Shown here piece after piece: positions 1-5,692 of a stretch of DNA of 6,294 bases; positions within the stretch are counted from its first letter, which is position 1; every line of letters starts with the position of its first letter. Source of the DNA: DASPPK01 sp964399235 (GTDB lineage: Archaea > Thermoproteota > Bathyarchaeia > Bathyarchaeales > Bathycorpusculaceae); contig CAYNQC010000081.1 of assembly GCA_964399235.1 (NCBI GenBank), positions 1-6,294 on the forward strand, given 5' to 3'. The notes below the pieces were generated by a model. The model did no database searches and was not told the DNA's origin. It worked only from the letters and a program-made list of their open reading frames with translations. Position numbers and translations under genes: made by a program.

Positions 1-39
1 ATTGAGAGGGAATTCATTTTGTTGATTGGCAGAAAGTGA
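1..39 (+). CDS. C-terminal end of an upstream gene (partial, possible methyltransferase tail)
   Basis: Frame 1 is open from the window edge to a TGA at 37-39 and gives the short tail IEREFILLIGRK. A hydrophobic strand followed by G-R-K and then the stop resembles the last beta strand of many class I SAM-dependent methyltransferases, which often end in a similar way. Only twelve residues are visible, so the family is a guess and even its coding status is unproven. If it is real, the gene runs in the same direction as the DUF3795 gene, about 80 bases upstream of it. Confidence 0.3.
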   Translation: MEREFILLIGRK

Positions 40-107
40 CAAGCTTAAATGAATTGAGATGGTTGTTTTGTGATTGAGCTTGTCTGAAACATCGCACCGT
101 TTGTGAT

Positions 108-111
108 GGAG
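108..111 (+). promoter_or_regulatory. Shine-Dalgarno site of the DUF3795 gene
   Basis: GGAG lies eight bases before the ATG at 120 and matches the archaeal anti-Shine-Dalgarno sequence. It is the clearest ribosome binding site in the window and fixes the start. A weak TATA-like CTTAAAT at 44-50 is about 73 bases from the ATG. If used, it would leave a leader of roughly 45-50 bases, longer than those inferred for the other genes here. Confidence 0.55.
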
Positions 112-119
112 CGGTTTGG

Positions 120-518
120 ATGGTCGCTAATGTGGATAATGGCTTGGCTTCGCCTTGTGGTCTTTACTGCGGCGAATGTTTGTATTTCAATAAGCCGTGC
201 AAGGGTTGCGTTCCCTCAGGTGGTCAGCCATCTTGGGGCAAATGTGAAACATACGCCTGTACTGTAGAGAAAGGTGTTGAACATTGTGGGCACTGCAGAG
301 ATTTTCCATGTAAGCTCTTTCTCAATCAGTATAGTAGGCAGTTGGGACCTTGGCGGGTCTATTATAAAGCAGGGCAACTGGTTTATCGAAAGAAGATTGG
401 CACGGAGTCTTGGGTGAGGGAGAAGGCAAAGGGTAAAAACCCTGATCCCAAGGTGGTCATAGAACGTTGTCTAGCTTGGGAGAAGAAGCGGAAGAAGGAA
501 CCGAAACGCAAGACTTGA
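120..518 (+). CDS. DUF3795 family Cys-rich protein
   Basis: This 132-residue protein has the hallmark DUF3795 pattern: CGLYCGEC at residues 13-20, CKGC at 27-30, single cysteines at 42 and 47, then HCGHCRDFPC at 55-64. Ten cysteines in the first 64 residues suggest binding of zinc or an iron-sulfur cluster, but the biochemical function of the family is not established. The C-terminal half has no cysteine cluster and ends in a strongly basic tail rich in Lys and Arg (about residues 121-132). No signal peptide or membrane segment is visible, so it is probably cytoplasmic. The ATG at 120 is chosen because GGAG precedes it and no other in-frame start lies between it and the upstream TGA at 75-77. 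The gene is convergent with the large surface-protein gene, with 44 bases between their stops. The family assignment is secure; the role is unknown. Confidence 0.88.
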   Translation: MVANVDNGLASPCGLYCGECLYFNKPCKGCVPSGGQPSWGKCETYACTVEKGVEHCGHCRDFPCKLFLNQYSRQLGPWRVYYKAGQLVYRKKIGTESWVREKAKGKNPDPKVVIERCLAWEKKRKKEPKRKT

Positions 519-528
519 CAAAAAGAAG
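519..528 (-). terminator. Possible T-rich terminator for the surface-protein gene
   Basis: On the minus strand this reads CTTCTTTTTG, a pyrimidine run with five T residues about 35-45 bases beyond the stop at 563. Archaeal termination commonly uses T-runs without a hairpin, so it is a reasonable candidate. It sits immediately after the stop of the convergent DUF3795 gene. Confidence 0.3.
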
Positions 529-562
529 GATGGATGCTAGCTGAATCGGTGTGACGTAATTT

Positions 563-2062
563 TCAGTTTGTCGGCGGTGGAGGCAAAGTCGTTGTGTTTG
601 GTGTCTTTGGTTTTCTTCGTACGATGATGGCTGCGGCGATGATTATTACAGCTGCAATTACGCCAACGACTATGATGACTCCTCCATTAGGTGGTGCGGG
701 CGTGCTTGTTGCTGAAGTTGATAGGTAAACGGTAAGAGTTGGATCGTGTTCAACTCGGTAGCCGCTGTAGTTTCCGTAGCCTGTGATGTAGAAGTAGTTG
801 GCGCGGCTCATATTAGTTATAGTTGCTACAGCTCTTGCGTAGAGACCTGGGTACATGTGAACCACGACGAGCGGGAGAAACTTCATCAAGCCCATGTGAT
901 AAACGAAGAGGCCTGTGTTTTTTGCGAAGCCTGCTGCTTTGGCTGTTCTGGCTGTTGCGTTATTGATCGTATAGTTTTGTTCCGTTGGATCAGATGTGTA
1001 GTTGAAGAGTTTGTAGGTTTTTTTCGTGGCGAAGTCTGCGTTGCTGATTTTTTCGCCATCATCTGCATATGTAGTGACTACCGTATCTGTTACTGGAGTT
1101 TCCGTGTCTGTCACGTTTTGACCGTTGGTTGTTGTGCTATAGGTTTCATGATCGGCAAGGATTGACGTCTGGAAATTCACGATGCTCATTTTGATTTGGC
1201 TGTTTTGTATGAAGTCGTAGATTGTGTCGTTGTGGATTTTCGTGCCTAACCAGTAAGTTCCAGTGCTATTATAGTGTATCCAGACGAGCGGTATCACCTG
1301 GAGCAGAAGGTCGCGCATTCTTCCGATTATGTGGTTTTCTGTCAGTGTTGCTGTATGGGCGTCTGGGTTTATTGTCAATTTGTATGTGAAGGTTAGTTCG
1401 TCGTAGACTGTGACGGCTACTGGCCAGCTGTTCTCAAAGTGCGGATTTATGGGGTCGATCCATGTTCTCCACCATAAAGCTGTCAGGTTTGTGTATTTCA
1501 TGCCCCATGACCATTCTAGTTTGTCATCAGAGTGTGTCAGTGGAATCGTTTCGGTTTTGCTGTTGAGGATCGGAAGAGTGGCATTCAGTGCGGTGAGGTC
1601 GAACCCCATACTGAAGGATGCCCAGAGTGTGTCGTGAATGTCTGGTGAGTCTGGATATGTTGAGCTGCTGGTTTCGTTGAAGGCGAGGAGCATGAGAAAA
1701 GTTGAGGCCAAGAGCACATCGCGTGTGCGGTTATTCGGCTTATAATGCATTATAAAGGATTGCATCGGTATTCTGTATGCGGCTCCTCCTCCGTATGTTA
1801 TGTTATCTAGTCCAGCGTAGAACAGCTGTAGTCCACTTGTGTTGATGTAGTTCATGTACAAATAGGCGTGGTAACTGTCTGGTGGACGTTGAAGTCCGTT
1901 TAATGTGGCGTAACCTCTTGCGTAATCCATGAAATCGACTGTTTTTGAGAAGCTCTCAAGCAAGAAGTCCTCTTTGAGCAAAGTGTCTGCTTTTGCGATC
2001 GGCAACACAATGCTCGCTGAAGCTATTATCACTAACATTGCTGCAAGGACTTTGGCTTTCAT
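563..2062 (-). CDS. Secreted, C-terminally membrane-anchored glycoprotein of unknown family
   Basis: The 499-residue product has a classic signal peptide: MKAK, a hydrophobic stretch to about residue 22, then a plausible cleavage site after AKA near residue 25. A long extracellular domain follows. Near the C-terminus, a small linker (TSTPAPPNGG) leads into one transmembrane helix at about 461-481, then RRK and a proline-rich cytoplasmic tail ending PPPPTN. The ectodomain carries 14 N-X-S/T sequons (for example NTS, NIT, NRT, NYT, NMS, NYS) and the whole protein has no cysteine. Both traits suit an archaeal N-glycosylated cell-surface protein. A Thr/Asp/Val-rich segment (around TDTETPVTDTVV) may be a flexible linker. 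I recognise no enzymatic or adhesion domain, so the role is unknown; surface structure, sensing or ligand binding are all possible. AAGGA lies about seven bases before the ATG. The gene is 116 bases downstream of the DUF5752-like gene and probably has its own promoter. Confidence 0.88.
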   Translation of the reverse strand: MKAKVLAAMLVIIASASIVLPIAKADTLLKEDFLLESFSKTVDFMDYARGYATLNGLQRPPDSYHAYLYMNYINTSGLQLFYAGLDNITYGGGAAYRIPMQSFIMHYKPNNRTRDVLLASTFLMLLAFNETSSSTYPDSPDIHDTLWASFSMGFDLTALNATLPILNSKTETIPLTHSDDKLEWSWGMKYTNLTALWWRTWIDPINPHFENSWPVAVTVYDELTFTYKLTINPDAHTATLTENHIIGRMRDLLLQVIPLVWIHYNSTGTYWLGTKIHNDTIYDFIQNSQIKMSIVNFQTSILADHETYSTTTNGQNVTDTETPVTDTVVTTYADDGEKISNADFATKKTYKLFNYTSDPTEQNYTINNATARTAKAAGFAKNTGLFVYHMGLMKFLPLVVVHMYPGLYARAVATITNMSRANYFYITGYGNYSGYRVEHDPTLTVYLSTSATSTPAPPNGGVIIVVGVIAAVIIIAAAIIVRRKPKTPNTTTLPPPPTN

Positions 2063-2098
2063 ATCTTTTCCTTCAATCCTGGTTGAAGCGGGTTATGC

Positions 2099-2107
2099 CT
2101 TTATTAG
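2099..2107 (-). promoter_or_regulatory. Candidate TATA box for the surface-protein gene
   Basis: On the minus strand this is CTAATAAAG, centred about 41 bases upstream of the ATG at 2062. With the usual archaeal spacing of about 26 bases from TATA centre to transcription start, the leader would be about 15 bases and would include the AAGGA element. Confidence 0.35.
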
Positions 2108-2135
2108 GTGTATGAATTCTGAATCAATATTCGGT

Positions 2136-2152
2136 TACACGCGTTTCGTGTG
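2136..2152. repeat. Short inverted repeat (hairpin) between two minus-strand genes
   Basis: ACACG at 2137-2141 and CGTGT at 2147-2151 pair perfectly around a five-base loop, with a further T-G wobble pair at the base. It lies about 27 bases beyond the stop of the DUF5752-like gene and about 75 bases before the surface-protein start. It could shape the 3' end of the upstream transcript or serve as a binding site. A stem this short can also arise by chance. Confidence 0.3.
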
Positions 2153-2178
2153 TGCAATTGAGAAAGAAAACGTGGGTG

Positions 2179-2610
2179 TTAGGAAGCTGGCAAGAGAACA
2201 AGCGTGTTCTCAGCAACGGTGAGTCTTGTAGATGGCTCTTTTAGTTCGTTGATGCGGCTTTCGACGGCTTCGCAGACTGTTTTTCTGACGTCGTCACTGC
2301 CTGAACCGGAGATTGCCGCGAGTGCTCTTGCGAGTTTGGAGTCGCCGAGTATTTTCTCGACCCAGTTTCGGAAATCGTTTCTTTGAAGATGGAACTTCAG
2401 GCTTTCTGTTCTTACAGTTTTGACTTTTTCAAGAAAATCCGTGAGGTTTTTCGCGGTTTCGCCGGTTGGTTTTCCGATGGCCTCGTAGAAGTAGAAGGCT
2501 TCCTGGTCTCCTACCGTTCTGAGAGCTTTCACAGCGGTTGCGTCAACCTCTACGTTCCGCTTGTCGTGCCTTGCTGTATTATTTTTCGAGTACAATCTTC
2601 TTTTCGTCAT
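2179..2610 (-). CDS. DUF5752-like protein of unknown function
   Basis: The 143-residue product has a basic N-terminus (MTKRRLYSKNNTARHDKR). A central region at about residues 37-100 resembles DUF5752: aromatic FYFYEAIG (39-46), TGETAKNLTDFLEKVKTV (49-66), KFHLQRNDFRNW (72-83) and LGDSKLARALAAI. This order of TG..AKNL, then a His-containing strand, then NDF..W and LGD..L, is what I recall of that family; the call is from memory, not a search. The C-terminal part is a charged helix (VRKTVCEAVESRINEL). No membrane segment is seen. I prefer the ATG at 2610 because GGTG lies five bases before it and A/T-rich promoter-like sequence covers 2642-2658. An in-frame ATG at 2640 would add ten residues but has no ribosome binding site and lies too close to the likely promoter. 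The gap to the upstream zinc-ribbon gene is 104 bases. Confidence 0.75.
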   Translation of the reverse strand: MTKRRLYSKNNTARHDKRNVEVDATAVKALRTVGDQEAFYFYEAIGKPTGETAKNLTDFLEKVKTVRTESLKFHLQRNDFRNWVEKILGDSKLARALAAISGSGSDDVRKTVCEAVESRINELKEPSTRLTVAENTLVLLPAS

Positions 2611-2643
2611 AGTTACACCGTCAAGATTATCTCCCAACATGTA

Positions 2644-2658
2644 TATTAAGACTTAATA
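2644..2658. promoter_or_regulatory. Perfect 15-base palindrome overlapping the DUF5752-like promoter
   Basis: TATTAAG, a central A, then CTTAATA form a perfect 7-1-7 inverted repeat. Read on the minus strand it supplies A/T-rich boxes (TTATTAAG and CTTAATATA) about 36-44 bases upstream of the ATG at 2610, where a TATA box would be expected. It could be the promoter alone, or an operator for a dimeric regulator that blocks TBP access. The A/T-rich composition weakens the operator reading. Confidence 0.4.
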
Positions 2659-2714
2659 AACATATCTGATACGGTGTACAGCAATAAGACAGAAAACCTC
2701 GTGCGCCGATTTTT

Positions 2715-2867
2715 TCACATTACGTCTCCGAACATGTCTTCAGATTCTTCTGTGAGTTGGTTGTCCCAGCATTCCCAGCACATGCCGTCGAAGTCTTCTT
2801 CGCTGATTTCTCTTCCGCAGATCGAGCAATGGTATTTCTTGTCATTACGCTCTTCATTGTTTTTCAT
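2715..2867 (-). CDS. Small zinc-ribbon protein (50 residues)
   Basis: The reading frame from an ATG at 2867 to a TGA at 2715 encodes 50 residues with two knuckles, CSIC at 14-17 and CWEC at 30-33, separated by twelve residues. This is the geometry of a single zinc ribbon. The N-terminus is polar and charged; the tail after the second knuckle is acidic (TEESEDMFGD). Such tiny ribbons are common in archaea as accessory or interaction proteins, but the partner cannot be read from sequence. The start lies 23 bases after the stop of the 85-residue gene, so the two are probably co-transcribed. No Shine-Dalgarno site precedes the ATG, and the frame is open back to a TGA without another start codon, so the start is well constrained. 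An overlapping + strand frame here is explained by antisense of charged codons. Confidence 0.72.
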   Translation of the reverse strand: MKNNEERNDKKYHCSICGREISEEDFDGMCWECWDNQLTEESEDMFGDVM

Positions 2868-2890
2868 TTGGCGGGAACTCGATTCTTGCT

Positions 2891-3148
2891 TTATCGGGTC
2901 AACAGCGGGTATTCAAGGGTTTTTCTGTGTGTCGTTGTTTTTCTTGCTCTGGATATGATTGTTGGTTTTGGTCTTTTCTTGGTTTCTTCATGGTCTTTGT
3001 TTAATGCTTTACCCATAGTGTCGGCTAGGATCATTATGGCTGGAAACCTTGCAGTTGGCAGATCTCCGCTTTCGTTGAATATATCGCGGGCAAGTTCGAG
3101 AGGGACGTTGATTATGAGGCTTGAGTTTTTTGGTTTCTTAGGGGTCAC
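2891..3148 (-). CDS. Hypothetical basic 85-residue protein
   Basis: I do not recognise this protein. It starts with GTG at 3148; an in-frame TGA three codons upstream excludes any earlier start. The N-terminal part (SSLIINVPLELARDIFNE, residues 9-26) predicts a strand followed by a helix, loosely like the start of a ribbon-helix-helix domain, but the rest does not clearly complete that fold. A second helix-like segment (FPAIMILADTMGKAL) follows, and the last third is very rich in Lys, Arg and Thr, as in a nucleic-acid-binding or disordered tail. There are no cysteines and no membrane segment. It lies 117 bases after the FAD oxidoreductase stop and 23 bases before the zinc-ribbon start. The sensible residue pattern and tight spacing argue that it is real, but it could be a spurious frame. 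Confidence 0.55.
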   Translation of the reverse strand: MTPKKPKNSSLIINVPLELARDIFNESGDLPTARFPAIMILADTMGKALNKDHEETKKRPKPTIISRARKTTTHRKTLEYPLLTR

Positions 3149-3265
3149 GTGTTGTCAGCCCTTGGTTTCTTGGTTTAGTCTCTTTGTTCTAAAGGATTAT
3201 GAATCAGAAATCATGAGCCACACTAATCGTATTCTGAAGTGTTATGAACTTCTCGTAGCGGCTGC

Positions 3266-4558
3266 TCAAAGAATTAGTCTTTCGGGTTCTGTGTTTCTTT
3301 TCCGCAGTCCCAAATCACTCACTCGGAACTTCCTTTCTCCGTAGAAACACGCGTATTCTTCTCCATTATACAGAGCCGCTGAAATCCTTCCTATCGAATC
3401 TGCCTTCGATATGCCACTGCCACTGGCGCCGCCGACCACAATCAAGTCATTCTCTTCGAATATCACTGGATGACCATCCAGAGTGTTGACTTCATATAGT
3501 CCAGCAGAAGCTGAGGATGTTCGCACGTCCTTGAACTGGGGAAAATACTTGGTCAAGACTTGGTAGATGCCGTATTCGTAGAAGTTCTTCTCAGGTTGAG
3601 GATTCTCCTCGAGAGCAAAAGCTCTTGGAAACTCATCCGCATATCCGATCCAGAATGACTTCTCTTTTGGAAACGGGCGAATGTAGATTCTGATGCCTGG
3701 CAGAATCGTGAAAGGCATGCTTTCAACAGAATTGAATCCTCTACATGATAGCAATTGCTTCAGACCAAGATTGCTGGCCGGCAAAGTGAAAAACTGCCTT
3801 TTCTTAGGTTTAACGTAGCACTCTATTCCTATAGGGTCCAGTAGCTGAGCCAACCAAGCGCCGGCCACAAGAATCGTTTTCTTGGCTCTGATAGGGCCCC
3901 TGTTTGTGTTCACGCCGGCAACTCTTGCGCTTTGCCAGAAATATGGTTCACCTGTCACTCCCAGAGGGTTGTTGGGTTCAACAATGATCTTCTCGGCATT
4001 CACGCCATACTCGATTTTGCCATCGAGCTTCAGGAATTCGTTCTCATAGAATTTGACCAGGCAATCCACATCGTTAATCACGCCTGCCTTTGGAATCAGG
4101 ATTCCACCGAAGATGTTCTTTAACCCAATGGTTTGTGCATCTTCGTCTTTCGTCAAGTCTGTCTTTATTGACAGCTTCTGTGTCAGGTATTCTTCGTCAT
4201 ATTCTTGATATTTTAGATTCAATTTCCTTTCCAGGCTCTTGAAGATCTGGGCTGTCTGTTTGTAGTCGCCTTCATCAAGAAGCCAAAGATAACCAAGCCA
4301 CTGCAACTTGAGGTCGATGCCCAGGTCTTCTTGAAGATGGCGATAGAACTCCACAGAAGAATCTGCAAGAGTGTAATTCGTGGCTGAGGAAAAAATGCAA
4401 CGAAAGGCCGCTGCACTCCTAGCAGTATTGCCTTGACCCGAAGAACTCAGCTTGTCTATGACGAGAATCTGTGCACGTGGATTGCTACTTTTGATATGAT
4501 ATGCTGTCGAGAGACCAAGGATGCCAGCTCCAACGATGACAGCATCGTACTCGACCAT
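3266..4558 (-). CDS. FAD-dependent oxidoreductase, DAO family (FOXRED1/sarcosine-oxidase-like)
   Basis: The 430-residue protein is full length for the DAO fold. The N-terminal Rossmann motif is VGAGILG (9-15), with the ribose-binding acidic residue at D35 (VIDK) and the family segment GNTARSAAAFR (43-53). A mid-protein AGAWL segment follows. The C-terminal flavin-binding part is AGLYEVNTLDGHPVI (352-366) then VVGGASGSG (374-382). The family oxidises C-N bonds of amino acids and N-methyl amines. The substrate cannot be read from sequence. The YEVNT-type segment recalls FOXRED1 and dimethylglycine dehydrogenase relatives. The position where monomeric sarcosine oxidase carries its covalent-FAD cysteine seems to be glycine here, suggesting non-covalent FAD. 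There is no signal peptide or membrane segment. It starts 36 bases after the CGGC-protein stop and is probably co-transcribed with it. Family is secure; substrate unknown. Confidence 0.9.
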   Translation of the reverse strand: MVEYDAVIVGAGILGLSTAYHIKSSNPRAQILVIDKLSSSGQGNTARSAAAFRCIFSSATNYTLADSSVEFYRHLQEDLGIDLKLQWLGYLWLLDEGDYKQTAQIFKSLERKLNLKYQEYDEEYLTQKLSIKTDLTKDEDAQTIGLKNIFGGILIPKAGVINDVDCLVKFYENEFLKLDGKIEYGVNAEKIIVEPNNPLGVTGEPYFWQSARVAGVNTNRGPIRAKKTILVAGAWLAQLLDPIGIECYVKPKKRQFFTLPASNLGLKQLLSCRGFNSVESMPFTILPGIRIYIRPFPKEKSFWIGYADEFPRAFALEENPQPEKNFYEYGIYQVLTKYFPQFKDVRTSSASAGLYEVNTLDGHPVIFEENDLIVVGGASGSGISKADSIGRISAALYNGEEYACFYGERKFRVSDLGLRKRNTEPERLIL

Positions 4559-4594
4559 GCGACATTCCGCTGCCTGCGCTGATGAACATCCTCG

Positions 4595-5044
4595 CTAGTT
4601 GTATCTGAGTCGTGTTTGCTCATCTGTCAGAACATGTTTGATTTTCTCTTTCCATGTAGGCGAGTTCCAACTGCCTAGAGTCTGATGGGTCAAGTAATAC
4701 TTCTGCGGGATAGGATGCGTACCTACAACCACTTCTACGTTGTAATTCTGCTTTACGAAATCGCGAAGCTGGTCGATATAGGGGCACGGCGGATAGCCAA
4801 CGACCATGCCGGTAGCAAAGTGAACGGTTTCTACACCGTTCTTCTTCATTTCCTCCACACAGTATTCAACATTACCGCCTGGACAACCTCCACATGTAGT
4901 GTACCCGACGAGCTTAACGTCTTGATCCTTGTATAAACTGAAAGCGCCTTCTCTATTTTTCAAAGCTCTAAGGCATTTGCCACCTGCACAGGTCTTGTAG
5001 CGTTCACAAATTATTATCGCCACATTTTTCTCAAGCTTGGACAT
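4595..5044 (-). CDS. CGGC-domain protein
   Basis: The 149-residue product carries the family signature CGGCPGGN at residues 51-58. Other cysteines lie at 13, 19, 24, 62 and 87, the last in YPPCPYID. The repeated strand-helix segments (VAIIICERY, VKLVGYTTC, VETVHFATG) suggest a small alpha/beta fold with a Cys cluster at one end, fit for metal or redox chemistry. The function of CGGC proteins is not established. The start is set at the ATG at 5044. An in-frame ATG at 5068 would add eight residues, but the likely TATA box at 5078-5086 is too close to it, while it sits a normal 38 bases from 5044. GTGAT just before 5044 is a possible weak ribosome binding site. It is the first gene of the probable pair with the FAD oxidoreductase and is divergent from the HExxH gene. 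Confidence 0.87.
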   Translation of the reverse strand: MSKLEKNVAIIICERYKTCAGGKCLRALKNREGAFSLYKDQDVKLVGYTTCGGCPGGNVEYCVEEMKKNGVETVHFATGMVVGYPPCPYIDQLRDFVKQNYNVEVVVGTHPIPQKYYLTHQTLGSWNSPTWKEKIKHVLTDEQTRLRYN

Positions 5045-5065
5045 GTTATCACATTTGTCCAAAAT

Positions 5066-5077
5066 CATGCTTGCATG
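5066..5077. repeat. CATGC inverted repeat in the divergent promoter region
   Basis: CATGC-TT-GCATG is a perfect inverted repeat with a two-base spacer, just downstream of the CGGC gene's candidate TATA box. A related self-complementary ATGCATGC occurs about 25-30 bases away on the other side of that box. The pair could be operator half-sites, but GCATGC-type words are often self-complementary by chance. Confidence 0.3.
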
Positions 5078-5086
5078 TTATTTATC
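5078..5086 (-). promoter_or_regulatory. Candidate TATA box for the CGGC/FAD-oxidoreductase pair
   Basis: On the minus strand this is GATAAATAA, preceded by a purine-rich AAAAGC that could serve as a BRE-like element. Its centre is about 38 bases upstream of the ATG at 5044, predicting a leader of about 12 bases. It is the main argument for preferring 5044 over 5068 as the start. Confidence 0.4.
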
Positions 5087-5134
5087 GCTTTTGGACGTAA
5101 TGCATGCGGTCTTCTGGTGTGGTTCGCGAGTGAG

Positions 5135-5143
5135 AATTAAATA
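5135..5143 (+). promoter_or_regulatory. Candidate TATA box for the HExxH gene
   Basis: AATTAAATA is centred about 40 bases upstream of the ATG at 5179 and would give a leader of about 14 bases. It faces away from the CGGC promoter, so the 134 bases between the two starts form a divergent promoter region. Confidence 0.4.
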
Positions 5144-5178
5144 GTGGCGTCGTTTTTTGAAGAGCCAAGTGGTCAGAG

Positions 5179-5538
5179 ATGGTTACTTCATTTATGGTTC
5201 GAGGGGTCCGAGTCAGAGGCAAGACCATTCCAAAAATGAAGTTGGTTTCGATTTGGAATAAACTGACAAACAAACCGTTTCCGATGGTGGTTGCGTTTCA
5301 GCTTGAAGACCTTGATTTTGATCGTCTCCTAGAGTTTAGGAGTTGTCGTGAGGATGAAAGGAGAGAAATGTTAGAGTGGGGAAGAGTGCTTTCAGCAGGG
5401 GGAACAGATGGTTGCGTGTTCAATGTTGATGAGTATGTTGATGTTGATTACGTGATCTTAGTGAGGAAGCACTCTTATCATCAGCTTGATGAGATTTTGA
5501 TGCACGAGTTGATGCACATTGCAAGAGGCGACCTGTAA
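5179..5538 (+). CDS. Small protein with a C-terminal HExxH motif (putative zinc metallopeptidase)
   Basis: The 119-residue product ends in MHELMHIARGDL, with H109-E110-x-x-H113, the zinc-binding and catalytic pattern of many metallopeptidases. The chain stops six residues later, so the usual downstream third ligand is missing unless D118 or an upstream residue (for example H98 or H101) serves. Before the motif come a basic N-terminal part (about 1-24), a charged helix-like middle (DRLLEFRSCREDERREMLEW) and a strand-rich segment (VDVDYVILVRK) that leads into the HExxH helix, a layout common in small minimal metallopeptidases. There is no signal peptide or membrane segment. The ATG at 5179 fits the TATA spacing; an in-frame ATG at 5194 is a less likely alternative. 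I see no frameshift restoring a longer C-terminus. Peptidase activity is inferred from the motif only. Confidence 0.75.
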   Translation: MVTSFMVRGVRVRGKTIPKMKLVSIWNKLTNKPFPMVVAFQLEDLDFDRLLEFRSCREDERREMLEWGRVLSAGGTDGCVFNVDEYVDVDYVILVRKHSYHQLDEILMHELMHIARGDL

Positions 5539-5568
5539 CGACAAAGCTGTCGGATCTCTTGCCCTGAC

Positions 5569-5576
5569 TTTATTTT
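5569..5576 (+). terminator. Possible T-rich terminator after the HExxH gene
   Basis: TTTATTTT begins 30 bases after the stop at 5538, in an intergenic stretch of 154 bases before the next gene. T-runs of this kind commonly end archaeal transcripts. No hairpin is needed or seen. Confidence 0.27.
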
Positions 5577-5652
5577 CCCAAGAAGAATTAGAAACCCCAC
5601 ATCGCTTGTTGCATGTCGAAAACAGTGACGAGTTGTGGGTTTCATGCATACA

Positions 5653-5659
5653 TTTTATC
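5653..5659 (+). promoter_or_regulatory. Candidate TATA box for the methyltransferase gene
   Basis: TTTTATC is centred about 37 bases before the proposed TTG start at 5693 and 30 bases before an out-of-frame ATG at 5686. The first distance matches the spacing seen at the other promoters in the window. Confidence 0.3.
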
Positions 5660-5692
5660 TCATACCTTCCCATATTTCTCAACAGATGAACA

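Noticed and set aside
746..1165. A 139-codon Cys-rich + strand frame.
   Set aside because: It lies wholly antisense inside the surface-protein gene, whose signal peptide, sequons and anchor show the minus strand is coding. The many cysteines come from antisense of Thr, Ala and Asn codons, and the CxxC spacing is irregular.
2757..3344. A 195-codon + strand frame with hydrophobic stretches that looks like a membrane protein.
   Set aside because: It is antisense to the zinc-ribbon gene, the 85-residue gene and the 3' end of the FAD oxidoreductase. In the zinc-ribbon part its codons are exact reverse complements, so Lys/Glu-rich coding turns into Phe/Leu-rich sequence. It starts at a TTG with no ribosome binding site, and its second half has no protein-like pattern.
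5196..5225. GGTTCGA followed by G/C-rich sequence, resembling a tRNA T-loop.
   Set aside because: The flanking bases do not form a T-stem, no acceptor, D or anticodon arms can be drawn around it, and it lies inside the HExxH coding region.
5497..5517. Direct repeat of TTGATGCAC twelve bases apart.
   Set aside because: It is explained by the protein sequence LMHELMH, where the same three residues occur twice with identical codons. No mobile or regulatory meaning is needed.
5458..5682. A 74-codon minus-strand frame overlapping the end of the HExxH gene.
   Set aside because: It overlaps the HExxH-coding codons in antisense, has no recognisable motif and no convincing ribosome binding site.
5513..5689. 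An open + strand frame after the HExxH gene that might be its frameshifted C-terminus.
   Set aside because: It has no start codon of its own at the right place and no conserved metal ligand pattern. The region carries a T-rich terminator candidate and a promoter candidate, as expected of an intergenic spacer.
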